Assembly: GCF_009193255.1 (NCBI RefSeq)
Contig: NZ_WACG01000006.1
Location: 62,001 to 126,000 of the forward strand
Source: Arthrobacter koreensis
Lineage (GTDB): Bacteria > Actinomycetota > Actinomycetes > Actinomycetales > Micrococcaceae
Direction of reading: 5' to 3'
DNA length: 64,000 nucleotides
Below the pieces are notes generated by a model, which did no database searches, was not told the origin of the DNA, and saw nothing but the letters and a program-made list of their open reading frames with translations. Every line of letters starts with the position of its first letter. The stretch's first letter is position 1. Below, one piece after another: positions 25,485-35,118 of this stretch. A program made the translations under genes and the position numbers.

Positions 25485-25685
25485 TCACAGCTGGTCACAG
25501 ACCGACGAACGCCTGCCCATTCCAAACCTGCACATGAATTCCGGGTCGTTGATGTCGCCGCCGTCGAGCAGAAGAATGACCCCCAGCACCATCAAGGCCA
25601 CGCAGACGGCTGTGATCATCCAGAACCGCCGCCAGTTCACTGCCCGGCCGCCAGCACGGACGCCGCGTTTGCCAAACGGGCTCAC
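25485..25685 (-). CDS. Small single-span membrane protein, 66 aa
   Basis: No family is recognised. One membrane segment (MITAVCVALMVLGVILLL, about residues 23-40) follows a basic N-terminus, and the short C-terminal part has two cysteines. The positive-inside rule places the N-terminus in the cytoplasm. Its ATG overlaps the stop of the preceding gene by 4 bp, which argues that it is real and translated together with it. Confidence 0.6.
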   Translation of the reverse strand: MSPFGKRGVRAGGRAVNWRRFWMITAVCVALMVLGVILLLDGGDINDPEFMCRFGMGRRSSVCDQL

Positions 25686-25855
25686 TCACCCCTCGTTTCC
25701 GCGTTTCTGCGATAAACGAGCCTGACCACATAGATGAGGAACAAGGTGCCGGGGACGCCGAGCAGCGGCGATCCGTCCGGCACGAGGAATGCGAGCAGCA
25801 CGGTGGCGGCGGCACAGCACAAAAACGCAAGACCGATTGTCTTTGCGAGTCTCAT
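25682..25855 (-). CDS. Small two-span membrane protein, 57 aa
   Basis: The product starts MRLAKTIGLAFLCCAAATV and has two hydrophobic segments separated by a short Pro/Gly loop (PDGSPLLGVPGT), then a basic tail RLVYRRNAETRGE. I chose the ATG at 25855, the start of the hydrophobic protein; longer in-frame readings add an unlikely polar segment. The stop overlaps the next ATG (ATGA). It heads a three-gene set of small membrane proteins with no recognised function. Confidence 0.55.
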   Translation of the reverse strand: MRLAKTIGLAFLCCAAATVLLAFLVPDGSPLLGVPGTLFLIYVVRLVYRRNAETRGE

Positions 25856-26547
25856 TGCCGCTCCGTTCCGGCGAGACCAGCGCTGGCATAGCGGCTTGGA
25901 GCCGTTGCTTCCATCATCGATTCCCCCGGATACGAGACTGTGCCGGAACGGGCGTTCCGGTGGGCAGAATCTAACCCACATCCGACCGGCAGTCTGCGGT
26001 TGCAAGTACCTGCTTCCAGCCGTTGCCTACTTGAAACCCAGCTGTTTTTGCTGCTTATCACCGGCCCTGCTCTTCAGAAGCGCACGGATTCCCGACCGCC
26101 GTTTCCTCTGGTGCACGTGGGGTCACGATAGGACCCGGCAGCAACAACGGCTGGGAAACCGCGCGGACTTTCGGAGGTTGTTGGAACGCAGAAAGCTCTG
26201 GGATCCAGTTCGCCTCGCCTGAACCGGAACCCTCGGTGGTTTAACGTCGTTTAGGCGTCAGGTGCTCGAACCTTCGGTGACTTACGGTCGCTTAGCCGCA
26301 CCCAAAGCGACGTTTACTCCCCGAAGGTTTCGCCAAGCACCCCCAAAACAGCCGCATCTCCCCGAAGGTTTCGTCCGGGCAGACCCCCGGCAGTCCGCTG
26401 CTCTCCACCGCGGCCACGGTGACCCAGCAGCCCGGACCTCCAGCGAAACCGCTTCCCACCCAAAACCCCAGAACCGGGAACAAGAAGTAAGCATGCTTGG
26501 TTATACCCGGCATCGTCAGAAACGTACCCTTACAAAGGAGAGCGCCC
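25856..26547. other. 692-bp intergenic region with no convincing gene
   Basis: Reading frames here are short and lack coding bias and ribosome sites. The only clear structure is the symmetric repeat array at 26226-26373. The last 60 bp are less GC-rich and probably contain the promoter of the aldehyde dehydrogenase gene. A 22-codon frame at 26492 overlaps the dehydrogenase start but is not supported. Confidence 0.6.
26226..26373. repeat. 148-bp nested inverted array of four related half-units
   Basis: Two half-units face right (26226 and 26267, 41 bp apart; cores GAACCCTCGG and GAACCTTCGG). Two face left (ending 26332 and 26373, again 41 bp apart; both CCCCGAAGGTTTCG on the plus strand). The two pairs are exactly symmetric about 26299/26300. 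The inner pair forms an imperfect palindrome with arms of about 28 bp and a spacer of about 10 bp. It lies 175 bp upstream of the aldehyde dehydrogenase gene. Confidence 0.75.
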
Positions 26548-28029
26548 ATGACCGCCGCTAACCCCGCAGCATCCGGCTGGATCCCGGCCAAGCAGTTCAT
26601 CGCCGGAGAATGGCGCCAGGGCCGCTCCGAGAAGACCCTGCCGGACACCAACCCGTTCACCGGCGAGGATCTCCTCGGCCTGCAGCTGGCCTCCATCGAA
26701 GACCTTAACGACGCCTATGACAGCGCACGGGATGCCCAAACCGAGTGGGCCGCCGCTCCCCCGGCCGAACGCCGCCGCGTCCTGGAACGCGCTGCCGAGA
26801 TCCTGGATGAACGGCGGGACGAAATCGCCGCGTGGCTCGCAGCCGAATCCGGCAGCACCGTGGTGAAGGCCAACATCGAGATCGATTCCGCGATCGGCAT
26901 TACCCGCGAAGCAGCGTCCTACCCGCACCGGGTCCACGGGCAGATCCTCGACTCGGACATTCCAGGCAAAGAGGACCGCGTCTACCGGGACCCGCTCGGC
27001 GTCGTCGGTGTCATTAGCCCGTGGAACTTCCCGCTGCATCTCTCCCAGCGCTCAGTGGCACCTGCCCTGGCACTGGGCAACGCCGTCGTGCTGAAGCCGG
27101 CCAGCGATACCCCGGTGACCGGAGGCCTGCTTATCGGCAAGGTCTTCGAGGACGCCGGGCTGCCGGCCGGCCTGCTGAGCGTCGTGGCCGGCGCCGGGTC
27201 GGAAATCGGTGACGCGTTCGTGGAGCACCCCGTCCCGTCCCTCATTTCCTTCACGGGCTCGACGGCGGTGGGCAAGAACGTTGGTGCCCTTGCCGCCAGC
27301 GGCGAGCACCTGAAACACACGGCCCTGGAACTCGGCGGCAACGGTCCGTTTGTGGTCCTGGCGGATGCGGACGTGGACCAGGCCGTCCGGGCCGCGGTGA
27401 TGGGCAAGTTCCTGCACCAGGGCCAGATCTGCATGGCCATCAACCGGATCATCGTCGAGGACGCCGTCCATGACGAGTTCGTGCAGAAGTTCACCCAGCA
27501 CGTCCGGTCCCTGCCTGCCGGTGACCCTACCGATCCGAAGACCGTGATTGGCCCGATCATCAACGCCAAGCAGCTCGAAGGCCTGGAAGGGAAAATCAGC
27601 ACCGCCAAGGACGAGGGCGCGAAAGCAGTTCTGGAGGGCAGCACCGACGGACAGGTGCTCAGCCCGTGGGTCTTCACCGGCGTCACCCCGGAGATGGAGC
27701 TGGCCCGCGAGGAGATCTTCGGCCCGCTTGCCGGCATCCAGCGCGCCCGCGACGCAGAGCATGCCCTGGAACTGGCCAACGCCACTCCCCAGGGACTCTC
27801 CGGAGCGGTCTTCACCGAATCAGCCGAGGCCGGCCTGAAGTTCGCCCGGCGGCTGCAGGTGGGCATGGCCCACGTGAATGACATGCCGGTTCACGACGAG
27901 CCGCACGTGGCGTTCGGCGGGGTGAAGAACTCCGGCCTGGGCCGGTTCAACGGCAGCTGGGCCATTGATGAGTTCACCAAGGACCAGACGCTTACGCTCC
28001 AGCACGAACCGCGGCAATACCCGTTCTAG
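26548..28029 (+). CDS. Aldehyde dehydrogenase (benzaldehyde/vanillin dehydrogenase-like)
   Basis: The 493-aa NAD(P)-dependent enzyme oxidises an aldehyde to its acid. Motifs: [21 protein letters not shown] (cofactor region), [11 protein letters not shown], the general base in [12 protein letters not shown], and the catalytic cysteine at about residue 295 in [10 protein letters not shown]. The GQICM and [12 protein letters not shown] patterns are those of aromatic-aldehyde dehydrogenases. AAGGAGA lies upstream of the ATG. Its 3' end overlaps the convergent FAD-protein gene by 38 bp. The substrate is inferred only from family resemblance. Confidence 0.92.
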   Translation: MTAANPAASGWIPAKQFIAGEWRQGRSEKTLPDTNPFTGEDLLGLQLASIEDLNDAYDSARDAQTEWAAAPPAERRRVLERAAEILDERRDEIAAWLAAESGSTVVKANIEIDSAIGITREAASYPHRVHGQILDSDIPGKEDRVYRDPLGVVGVISPWNFPLHLSQRSVAPALALGNAVVLKPASDTPVTGGLLIGKVFEDAGLPAGLLSVVAGAGSEIGDAFVEHPVPSLISFTGSTAVGKNVGALAASGEHLKHTALELGGNGPFVVLADADVDQAVRAAVMGKFLHQGQICMAINRIIVEDAVHDEFVQKFTQHVRSLPAGDPTDPKTVIGPIINAKQLEGLEGKISTAKDEGAKAVLEGSTDGQVLSPWVFTGVTPEMELAREEIFGPLAGIQRARDAEHALELANATPQGLSGAVFTESAEAGLKFARRLQVGMAHVNDMPVHDEPHVAFGGVKNSGLGRFNGSWAIDEFTKDQTLTLQHEPRQYPF

Positions 28030-30001
28030 CCCTTTCCCCGCTGTCCTGCTCCCGGGGGACGCTGTTTCCCCGGGAGAGGATGGCGGCGGCTATGTCGTCG
28101 GCGTCGCGCAGGGTCCGGGACCCGGCCGACGCTGGCGCACCGGCTTCGGCGGCGATGGCAGTTCCCCACTGAACCGAGGACAGCTGCAGGCCAAGAATGT
28201 AGAGGTTCTCCTGAGGCTGGCCCTTCACATCCAGCGGGCGGTACGGCGGCAGGGAAACGTCCAGCCCGGGAGTCAGCACCGGGGTGCCGTTGGGGGCCAT
28301 CATGACCTTGGGCCGTGCTTCACCGCGGTGCAGCAGGTCTCCAAGCAGCGGCGAGAGCGTGGCATTAACGCGGTTCGGCGGCATCATTGCTTCCACCAGC
28401 GTGGACGCCGCGTATTCCCCTGTCACCCAGGGTGAGGACGCGGTGAAGACGGCACGTGCCTCATCGACGTCGAAACGCGGATCAGGCCCCACGAAATGGA
28501 CCAGCCCGGCACGGACCAGGGCGGCGAGCTGTTCGATCCGCTCCGGCGGCGGCCCGGAGGCCAGGCCTTCCACCAGGGGTTCAAACCAGCCCCGCAGCTC
28601 CGTGAGCCAGGACTCTTCCGCCAGCCCGCCGTCGGCCACTACTGCCTTCAGGACGGAACGGCCCGCGTTCAGCGCACCGATCGCCATCTTCAGCGGATCG
28701 TCCTCGCCCTTCGCCGAGCCGGCGGCGTCGTCCTCCAGGTACCGCAGGATTTCGGCATCCAGGTCCTCGGGACCGGCGAACGGCCGGCGCCCCAGCGGTT
28801 GTGCCAGCGCTTCCATGCTGGTCCGCCGGGCCGGCGGGACACAGCGCGCCAGCACGTCTTCCTTGGCCGCGTCCCACTCCGGGCCGGGAAGGCTGAGCGC
28901 GGTTTCCAGCTCCGCCAGGAAGTCACCGGCCGGGACATTCAGGCACTGTGGGTTGGTGCGGGCCAGGGTTGAGTAATACGCCCACACCGAATCGCGGTGG
29001 AGCAGCGGCCAGAGGTCGTGGTCGAAACCGGGCTGGATGCCTTCCGCGGCGAACCTACCGGCAGTTTCCTCGGTAAACCAGCGAAGCGTCACGCTGCGCG
29101 GCACATAGCTCTCAAGCTTTGCCTTGGCACGGTACGGGGTTCCCCGGCGCGAGGCAGCAACCAGCACCGGTTCACGCCCGGAGGGTTCGTAGCGCAGGGC
29201 ATGCCCGGCCGGTTCCCCGGTCGGCACGAAGACGCCGCCGCGGCCCAGGGTCACGTGCGCCATGATGTCGAAAAAGTTCAGGCCCAGCCCGCGCACCAGC
29301 ACCGGTTCCCCGGAGGGAAGCACTGAAAAGTCCGCGTCGGACGGCACGGCAGGCGGCAGGTACTGCAGCCCCAGCCGGGACGCGGCGTCGCTCAGCCGGT
29401 TCTGTTCCGGTGTGAGCGCGGCCGGCAGGTGGCCCACGGCCAGCACGACGGCGTCCGCGGCCAGCGGGTCCTCGCCCGCCAGTTCAACGGTGAATCCTGT
29501 GCCTTGGCGGTGCAGTGCCAGCGCTTCGGCACGGTAATGCACGACGGCGGCGCCGGCCTGGGCTGCGGCGTCCACCAGGTGCGCGTAGGTCCACTCCAGA
29601 TACCGGCCGTACAGGGCGCGGCTGGGGAACTCGGCAGGACCGAGCCGTGCGATTTCTTCCCGGTCTCCGGCACTTAGCGACGGTGCCGGCTCCCGGGCCA
29701 TGCGGCGCACCCAATCGCCCAGCGAAAGACCCGTGGCCGAGGGAGCGAACTCCGTGGCCGTCCTGCCGGCCGGTACCACGGTGGGAAAAAGGCAGGGGGT
29801 GTTCATCAGGAACTGGCGGGACTGGCTGGTGCGCCAAACGTGCCCGGGGCCCGGATTGAACGGATCAACCATGCAGACCTGCAGCGCAGGCCGGTCTTCA
29901 GCGGGCATTTTCAGGTAGCGGGCAAGCAGCCGGTCAAGGACCGAGACGCCGCGGGGGCCGGCACCGATGACGGCAACGCGGAGATTTTGGCCTTTGTCCA
30001 T
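27992..30001 (-). CDS. FAD/NAD(P)-binding protein of the NAD_binding_9 type
   Basis: The 669-aa protein starts with a dinucleotide-binding motif, [18 protein letters not shown], and carries [22 protein letters not shown], typical of a poorly characterised actinobacterial flavoprotein family sometimes called FAD/NAD(P)-binding or HI0933-like. A second Gly-rich stretch, [17 protein letters not shown], lies near residue 235. It is long, single-domain in appearance, and probably a soluble flavin oxidoreductase or monooxygenase. It is convergent with, and overlaps, the aldehyde dehydrogenase gene. No substrate can be named. Confidence 0.85.
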   Translation of the reverse strand: MDKGQNLRVAVIGAGPRGVSVLDRLLARYLKMPAEDRPALQVCMVDPFNPGPGHVWRTSQSRQFLMNTPCLFPTVVPAGRTATEFAPSATGLSLGDWVRRMAREPAPSLSAGDREEIARLGPAEFPSRALYGRYLEWTYAHLVDAAAQAGAAVVHYRAEALALHRQGTGFTVELAGEDPLAADAVVLAVGHLPAALTPEQNRLSDAASRLGLQYLPPAVPSDADFSVLPSGEPVLVRGLGLNFFDIMAHVTLGRGGVFVPTGEPAGHALRYEPSGREPVLVAASRRGTPYRAKAKLESYVPRSVTLRWFTEETAGRFAAEGIQPGFDHDLWPLLHRDSVWAYYSTLARTNPQCLNVPAGDFLAELETALSLPGPEWDAAKEDVLARCVPPARRTSMEALAQPLGRRPFAGPEDLDAEILRYLEDDAAGSAKGEDDPLKMAIGALNAGRSVLKAVVADGGLAEESWLTELRGWFEPLVEGLASGPPPERIEQLAALVRAGLVHFVGPDPRFDVDEARAVFTASSPWVTGEYAASTLVEAMMPPNRVNATLSPLLGDLLHRGEARPKVMMAPNGTPVLTPGLDVSLPPYRPLDVKGQPQENLYILGLQLSSVQWGTAIAAEAGAPASAGSRTLRDADDIAAAILSRGNSVPREQDSGERARTGIAAVRAGA

Positions 30002-30059
30002 TCTTCTAGGGTATCCGCCGCTCCTGCCCCGGTTGATCCCCCCATGCAGAGGGCGGATG

Positions 30060-30245
30060 TCAGGTGAAGGACAGATAAAAGAAGATGGCGGCTACGAAGA
30101 CTCCCAGGATCCAGAACCAGCGGTTCACCCGCTTGCGCCGCGCCACATCCTCCACCGGAATGCGGGACCCGCGGAATATCAGCACAATCAGGATGACTGA
30201 CGCGATGATGCCGGCCAGCGACAGCACCGGAGCGAGGATCGACAC
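30060..30245 (-). CDS. Small membrane protein, 61 aa
   Basis: No family is recognised. Two membrane segments (ILAPVLSLAGIIASVILIVLI and WFWILGVFVAAIFFYL) flank a basic loop, EDVARRKRVNR. I chose the GTG at 30245 because AGAGGAA precedes it; a longer in-frame form begins at 30284. It lies upstream of the flavoprotein gene on the same strand and may be cotranscribed with it. Confidence 0.6.
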   Translation of the reverse strand: MSILAPVLSLAGIIASVILIVLIFRGSRIPVEDVARRKRVNRWFWILGVFVAAIFFYLSFT

Positions 30246-30378
30246 GGGCAGGGTTCCTCTCACAGGGGTCTGCGTTCCCAGCACCCTACGCGCAGGGCCG
30301 CCGCGGCGGAACGGCCCGGCCCCGGATCCAAGCCGCGAAGGGCAAACCGCAGGGATTTTGTTATGGTCCGCCCGCCCT

Positions 30379-30400
30379 GCGTTAGGAATGCGTGAGGATT
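30379..30400 (+). promoter_or_regulatory. Tandem 11-bp direct repeats, likely KdpE box
   Basis: GCGTTAGGAAT (30379-30389) is followed directly by GCGTGAGGATT (30390-30400), identical at 9 of 11 positions. OmpR/PhoB-type regulators such as KdpE bind 11-bp-phased direct repeats. The repeats lie about 100 bp before the first kdp ORF, with a weak -10-like GGATAG about 14 bp downstream. Confidence 0.6.
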
Positions 30401-30498
30401 CGCCCAGGGGTCCGGATAGGGGGTTCTACTGAGTTCGGCGCTCCACAGCGCCCTCCTGCCGAAGCGGTGGGAGCAGAACGATTTTGTGGGGGCACCCC

Positions 30499-30582
30499 TT
30501 GCTGGATGTACTGATAACCGCAGGAACGGCGGCGTTCTTCGCCGGACTCACCCTGCTGGCCCGGGCGGTGGAGAAGCTGTGA
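30499..30582 (+). CDS. 27-aa membrane peptide preceding kdpF
   Basis: A TTG-initiated ORF with GTGGGGG 6 nt upstream encodes [20 protein letters not shown] followed by ARAVEKL, a single membrane-spanning helix with a basic C-terminal end. Its stop overlaps the kdpF GTG start (GTGA), so it is coupled to the operon. I recall similar short peptides ending in an xEKL/xERL sequence before kdpF in other actinobacteria, but cannot confirm this here. It may be a second small Kdp accessory subunit. The role is unproven. Confidence 0.65.
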   Translation: MLDVLITAGTAAFFAGLTLLARAVEKL

Positions 30583-30668
30583 CCTTCTTCGACTACGCCG
30601 CGCTGATCCTGGCCGCCGGCTCGGCGGTCTACGTACTGGCTGCGCTTCTGCGGCCGGAGAAATTCTAA
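30579..30668 (+). CDS. kdpF: Potassium-transporting ATPase small subunit KdpF
   Basis: The 29-aa peptide ([20 protein letters not shown] then AALLRPEKF) is a single transmembrane helix that stabilises the KdpFABC complex. The ending LLRPEKF is the family hallmark. The GTG start overlaps the preceding stop, and its own stop overlaps the kdpA ATG by one base (TAATG). Confidence 0.9.
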   Translation: MTFFDYAALILAAGSAVYVLAALLRPEKF

Positions 30669-32329
30669 TGGCGGGCTGGCTGGCGCTCGGCCAGTTCCTC
30701 GCCGTCGCGCTGGTTCTAGCCCTGGTCCACCGGCCGCTGGGCGACTATCTGGCACACACCTACACCTCGGGCAAGGACCTCGCGCCCGAGCGGGGCGTGT
30801 ACCGGATGCTGGGTGTGGCGCCGCGCTCGGGACAGACCTGGCAGTCCTACCTGCGGTCTGTCCTGGTGTTCTCCGCACTCGGAGTCCTGGCGCTCTATCT
30901 GCTGCAGCGTATGCAGCCGCTGCTGCCGGCGTCGCTGGGACTGCCCGCCGTTCCCGAAGGCCTAGCCTTCAACACGGCGGTGTCCTTCGTGACCAACACG
31001 AATTGGCAGTCCTACTCTCCGGAAGCAACCATGGGCTACGCCGTCCAAGCCGCGGGGCTGGCGGTACAGAACTTCCTTTCCGCCGCCGTCGGGCTCTGTG
31101 TGGCCCTTGCCCTGGTGCGCGGATTCGCGGGCCGCGGGGCACAGACCATCGGCAATTTCTGGGTGGACCTCACCCGCTCCGTGACCCGTGTCCTGCTGCC
31201 CGGAGCCGCGCTGGGAGCACTGGTCCTGCTGCTGGGCGGGGTCATCCAGAACCTCAACGGTTTTACGGAGGTTGCCACCCTGGCCGGCGGCACCCAGTCC
31301 ATACCGGGCGGTCCGGTAGCCACACAGGAAGCCATCAAGCTGCTGGGCACCAACGGCGGCGGTTTCTTCAACGCGAACTCTGCCCACCCCTTCGAGAATC
31401 CGAACGCGTTCACCAGCCTGGTCTCCGTGCTGCTGATGCTCATCATTCCGTTCTCACTGCCCCGCACGTTCGGCACCATGATTGGGGACCGGCGCCAGGG
31501 GTACGCCATCCTCGCTGCCATGGCAGGCATCTTCGTCCTGTCCCTGGCCACGATGACGGCGTTTGAATTCGCCGCCGCGGATGGTCCCGCCGGTTCCATG
31601 GAAGGCAAGGAAACCCGTTTCGGGATTGCCGGCTCCACGCTGTTCGGCAGCACCAGCACCCTGACTTCCACGGGTGCCGTGAACTCCATGCATGACAGTT
31701 TTGGGGCGCTGGGCGGCATGATGGCCATGCTGAACATGATGCTGGGCGAGATCGCCCCCGGCGGTGTGGGTTCCGGGCTATACGGCATGCTCGTCCTGGC
31801 CGTGGTGGCGGCCTTCGTGTCCGGGCTGCTGGTGGGACGCACCCCCGAATACGTAGGCAAGAAGATCGGCCCGCGGGAGATCAAACTGGCCTGCCTCTAT
31901 GTGCTGACCATGCCCGCCCTGGTCCTTGCGGGCACCTCGCTCAGCTTCGCCCTGCCGGGTATCCGCACGGAAATCGAAGAGACCTCCATGCTCAACGACG
32001 GCCAGCACGGCTTCAGCGAGGTTCTCTACGCGTTTACGTCCGCCGCCAACAACAACGGTTCGGCCTTCGCCGGCCTGACCGCCAACACTCCGTGGCTGAA
32101 CACGGCCCTCGGCCTGGCCATGCTGCTGGGCCGCTTCCTCCCCATCATCTTCGTCCTCGCGCTCGCCGGAACCCTGGCGGCCCAGGACAAGGTGCCGGTA
32201 ACCGCCGGGACCCTGCCTACCCACCGGCCGCAGTCGGTGCTGGTGCTCAGCGGTGTCACCGTCCTCGTCACCGCCCTCACGTTCTTTCCCGTACTCGCGC
32301 TGGGTCCCCTGGCAGAAGGACTGATCTGA
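30668..32329 (+). CDS. kdpA: Potassium-transporting ATPase subunit KdpA
   Basis: KdpA is the K+-selective channel-like subunit of the high-affinity Kdp pump. The 553-aa protein has about ten membrane helices and the selectivity-filter elements [41 protein letters not shown] and [11 protein letters not shown]. Length is typical. It is translationally coupled to kdpF and followed 1 bp later by kdpB. Confidence 0.98.
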   Translation: MAGWLALGQFLAVALVLALVHRPLGDYLAHTYTSGKDLAPERGVYRMLGVAPRSGQTWQSYLRSVLVFSALGVLALYLLQRMQPLLPASLGLPAVPEGLAFNTAVSFVTNTNWQSYSPEATMGYAVQAAGLAVQNFLSAAVGLCVALALVRGFAGRGAQTIGNFWVDLTRSVTRVLLPGAALGALVLLLGGVIQNLNGFTEVATLAGGTQSIPGGPVATQEAIKLLGTNGGGFFNANSAHPFENPNAFTSLVSVLLMLIIPFSLPRTFGTMIGDRRQGYAILAAMAGIFVLSLATMTAFEFAAADGPAGSMEGKETRFGIAGSTLFGSTSTLTSTGAVNSMHDSFGALGGMMAMLNMMLGEIAPGGVGSGLYGMLVLAVVAAFVSGLLVGRTPEYVGKKIGPREIKLACLYVLTMPALVLAGTSLSFALPGIRTEIEETSMLNDGQHGFSEVLYAFTSAANNNGSAFAGLTANTPWLNTALGLAMLLGRFLPIIFVLALAGTLAAQDKVPVTAGTLPTHRPQSVLVLSGVTVLVTALTFFPVLALGPLAEGLI

Positions 32330-32330
32330 C

Positions 32331-34490
32331 ATGTCCACCCTTACCAAGCAGCAATCTCCGCGGCCCGGCAACGCCCAGGCACCCGTGCCCGCTCCGCCGT
32401 CGTCGTTGGGCCTGAAACAGGCAGCCGCCGCCTTCCCGGTGGCCGTGCGCAAACTGGATCCCCGCAGGATGTGGCGCACGCCGGTCATGTTCGTCGTGGA
32501 AGCCGGAGCCGTCCTGATCACCGCAATCGCCGTGGCGGAATCCTTCTCCGGCTCCTCTCCTTCGTCCGGCGGCTCGCCCGTGCCAGCCGGATTCACCTGG
32601 CTCATAGCCCTCTGGCTCTGGCTCACGGTGCTCTTCGCGAACCTGGCCGAAGCCGTGGCCGAGGGACGCGGCAAGGCGCAGGCCGCTTCGCTGCGCGCCA
32701 CCCGCACCACCACGGCCGCCCGCCGCGTCCGCGGCTATGATCCGGATTCCGATCCCGGCGCGTTGCAGGCCGCGGTGGAAGACGTGGCGTCGGCAGACTT
32801 GCTGCTGGGCGACGTAGTAGTCGTGAGAGCAGGGGAGGTGATTCCCGGCGACGGCGACATCGTGGAAGGTATCGCTTCCGTGGACGAGTCGGCCATTACC
32901 GGCGAATCCGCCCCCGTGGTGCGAGAATCCGGCGGCGACCGGTCCGCGGTCACCGGCGGAACCCGCGTCCTGTCGGACCGGATCGTCGTCCGGATCACCA
33001 GCCGCCCGGGCGAAACGTTCGTGGACCGGATGATCTCGCTGGTGGAAGGAGCAGCGCGCCGCAAGACCCCCAACGAGGTGGCACTGGACATCCTGCTCTC
33101 CACCCTCACCCTCGTGTTCCTGCTGGTGGTGCTGACCCTGAACCCGATGGCCGAGTATGCCGGTGCCGCCATCAGCGTCCCCGTGCTCACGGCCCTGCTG
33201 GTCTGCCTGATCCCCACCACCATCGGCGCCCTGCTCTCAGCCATCGGCATCGCGGGAATGGACCGGCTGGTGCAGCACAACGTGCTGGCGATGTCCGGCC
33301 GGGCCGTGGAAGCGGCCGGGGACGTGACCACCCTGCTGCTGGATAAGACCGGCACCATCACCTATGGCAACCGGCAGGCCGCGGAGTTCTATCCGGTGGC
33401 CGGTGCTCCGCTGGAGGAACTCATCCGCGCCGCTGCGCTGTCCTCGGCGCTGGACCCCACTCCGGAGGGCAGGTCCATCGTTGAACTGGCAGCATCCCGG
33501 GGCGTGGCCGCTGTTCCTGCTTCGGGCGCGGCCGGGATTCCGTTTACGGCCCAGACCCGGATGAGCGGACTGGATTTCCAGGATGGTTCCAGCGTGCGCA
33601 AGGGCGCGGGTTCCGCGGTGATGGACTGGGCGGCAGAAGGCGAGGGAATCGCCGTCGACGTCCTCTCCGACCTCACCTACCGGGTGGACACTGTCTCCGC
33701 TGCCGGCGGTACCCCGCTGGTGGTTGCCGAACGGGACGCGACAGGCACTTCCCGCATCCTCGGCGTCGTCTACTTGAAGGATGTGGTGAAACAGGGCCTG
33801 AAGGAGCGCTTCGCCGAACTGCGCCGGATGGGCATCCGGACGGTGATGGTTACCGGTGACAACCCCCGCACCGCCAAGGCCATTGCCGCCGAAGCCGGGG
33901 TGGACGACTACCTGGCCGAAGCGACTCCGGAGGACAAGATCGCCCTGATCCGCCGGGAGCAGGAAGGCGGGCGGCTCGTCGCGATGACCGGCGACGGCAC
34001 GAACGATGCGCCTGCCCTCGCCCAGGCGGACGTGGGGGTCGCCATGAACACGGGAACCTCCGCTGCCAAGGAAGCCGGCAACATGGTGGACCTGGATTCG
34101 GACCCCACGAAGCTGATCGACATTGTCCGGATCGGCAAACAGCTGCTCATCACCCGCGGTGCGCTGACCACGTTCTCCATCGCCAACGACGTCGCCAAGT
34201 ACTTTGCGATCATCCCGGCCATGTTCATGGGGCTTTTCCCCGGGCTGGCGGTCCTGAACATCATGGGGCTGCACTCGCCCGCCTCGGCGATCCTCTCCGC
34301 AGTGATCTTCAACGCCGTCGTCATCCTGGCCCTGATTCCGCTGGCGCTGCGCGGCGTGAAGTACCGCGCGGCGGGCGCCGCCGGTGTCCTCAGCCGGAAC
34401 CTGCTTGTTTTTGGTGTTGGCGGAGTGGTGGCCCCGTTCCTCGGCATCAAACTGATTGACCTTGCCGTTTCCCTGCTTCCCGGTTTCTAG
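32331..34490 (+). CDS. kdpB: Potassium-transporting ATPase subunit KdpB
   Basis: KdpB is the P-type ATPase that energises KdpA. The 719-aa protein shows [12 protein letters not shown] (actuator TGES), the phosphorylation site [13 protein letters not shown] (Asp338), the hinge motif [22 protein letters not shown] and the membrane segment [21 protein letters not shown] Ser/Pro-rich N-terminal extension of about 40 residues precedes the first helix. Confidence 0.98.
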   Translation: MSTLTKQQSPRPGNAQAPVPAPPSSLGLKQAAAAFPVAVRKLDPRRMWRTPVMFVVEAGAVLITAIAVAESFSGSSPSSGGSPVPAGFTWLIALWLWLTVLFANLAEAVAEGRGKAQAASLRATRTTTAARRVRGYDPDSDPGALQAAVEDVASADLLLGDVVVVRAGEVIPGDGDIVEGIASVDESAITGESAPVVRESGGDRSAVTGGTRVLSDRIVVRITSRPGETFVDRMISLVEGAARRKTPNEVALDILLSTLTLVFLLVVLTLNPMAEYAGAAISVPVLTALLVCLIPTTIGALLSAIGIAGMDRLVQHNVLAMSGRAVEAAGDVTTLLLDKTGTITYGNRQAAEFYPVAGAPLEELIRAAALSSALDPTPEGRSIVELAASRGVAAVPASGAAGIPFTAQTRMSGLDFQDGSSVRKGAGSAVMDWAAEGEGIAVDVLSDLTYRVDTVSAAGGTPLVVAERDATGTSRILGVVYLKDVVKQGLKERFAELRRMGIRTVMVTGDNPRTAKAIAAEAGVDDYLAEATPEDKIALIRREQEGGRLVAMTGDGTNDAPALAQADVGVAMNTGTSAAKEAGNMVDLDSDPTKLIDIVRIGKQLLITRGALTTFSIANDVAKYFAIIPAMFMGLFPGLAVLNIMGLHSPASAILSAVIFNAVVILALIPLALRGVKYRAAGAAGVLSRNLLVFGVGGVVAPFLGIKLIDLAVSLLPGF

Positions 34491-34506
34491 CACCCAAGGA
34501 TTTCCC

Positions 34507-35115
34507 ATGACCACGTTCCGTTCCACCGCCCGGCAGATCGCCGTCGCCGCCAAGGCCCTGGCGCTGTTCACCCTGCTGCTGGGCATCGCCTATCCGCTGC
34601 TTGCCACCGCCGCTGCCCAGACGGCCGCCGGCCACCTGGCCAACGGCTCACCCGTCTCCGCAGCGGGGAGCGCCGGCGGGAATGCCGCCGGCTCAGTCCT
34701 GCTCGGCCAGTCCTTCACGGACAGTTCCGGTGCTGCCCTGCCGCAGTGGTTCCAGTCCCGCCCCGGAACGTACGACGGCGCTGCCTCCGGCGGCAGCAAC
34801 CTTGGCCCGTCCAGCACCGAACTGGCGGCGGCTCTCGAGGACCGCCGGCAGGCTGTGGCCGCGCTCGAATCGGTCCCGCCTGAAGACGTCCCGGCCGACG
34901 CGCTCACCGCCTCGGCATCCGGACTGGATCCGCACATCAGCCCGGAATACGCGTACCTCCAGGCGGCGCGGGTGGCACGGGTCCGGGAGCTGCCCGAACC
35001 CGCCGTCCGGGCCCTCGTGGATGCGGCGGTGCAGGGCCGGATTGCAGGCTTCCTCGGCGAACCGACCGTAAACGTGTTGGAACTGAACATGGCCCTTCAG
35101 GAGCTGGACACTTAA
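34507..35115 (+). CDS. kdpC: Potassium-transporting ATPase subunit KdpC
   Basis: KdpC is the single-span periplasmic-side subunit that helps K+ binding and ATP affinity. The 202-aa protein has an N-terminal membrane helix (ALALFTLLLGIAYPLLATA) and the family motifs GSVLLGQSF, WFQSRPG and SGLDPHISPEYA. I chose the ATG at 34507, with AAGGA upstream, over an in-frame start inside kdpB. Confidence 0.96.
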   Translation: MTTFRSTARQIAVAAKALALFTLLLGIAYPLLATAAAQTAAGHLANGSPVSAAGSAGGNAAGSVLLGQSFTDSSGAALPQWFQSRPGTYDGAASGGSNLGPSSTELAAALEDRRQAVAALESVPPEDVPADALTASASGLDPHISPEYAYLQAARVARVRELPEPAVRALVDAAVQGRIAGFLGEPTVNVLELNMALQELDT

Positions 35116-35118
35116 GGA

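Noticed and set aside
26492-26563. A 22-codon frame ending inside the aldehyde dehydrogenase start
   Set aside because: It has a weak ribosome site and no sign of being a leader peptide beyond its position.
30246-30498. A c-di-AMP (ydaO) riboswitch before kdp
   Set aside because: The conserved ydaO core motifs are not found; only the direct repeats and weak hairpins are present.
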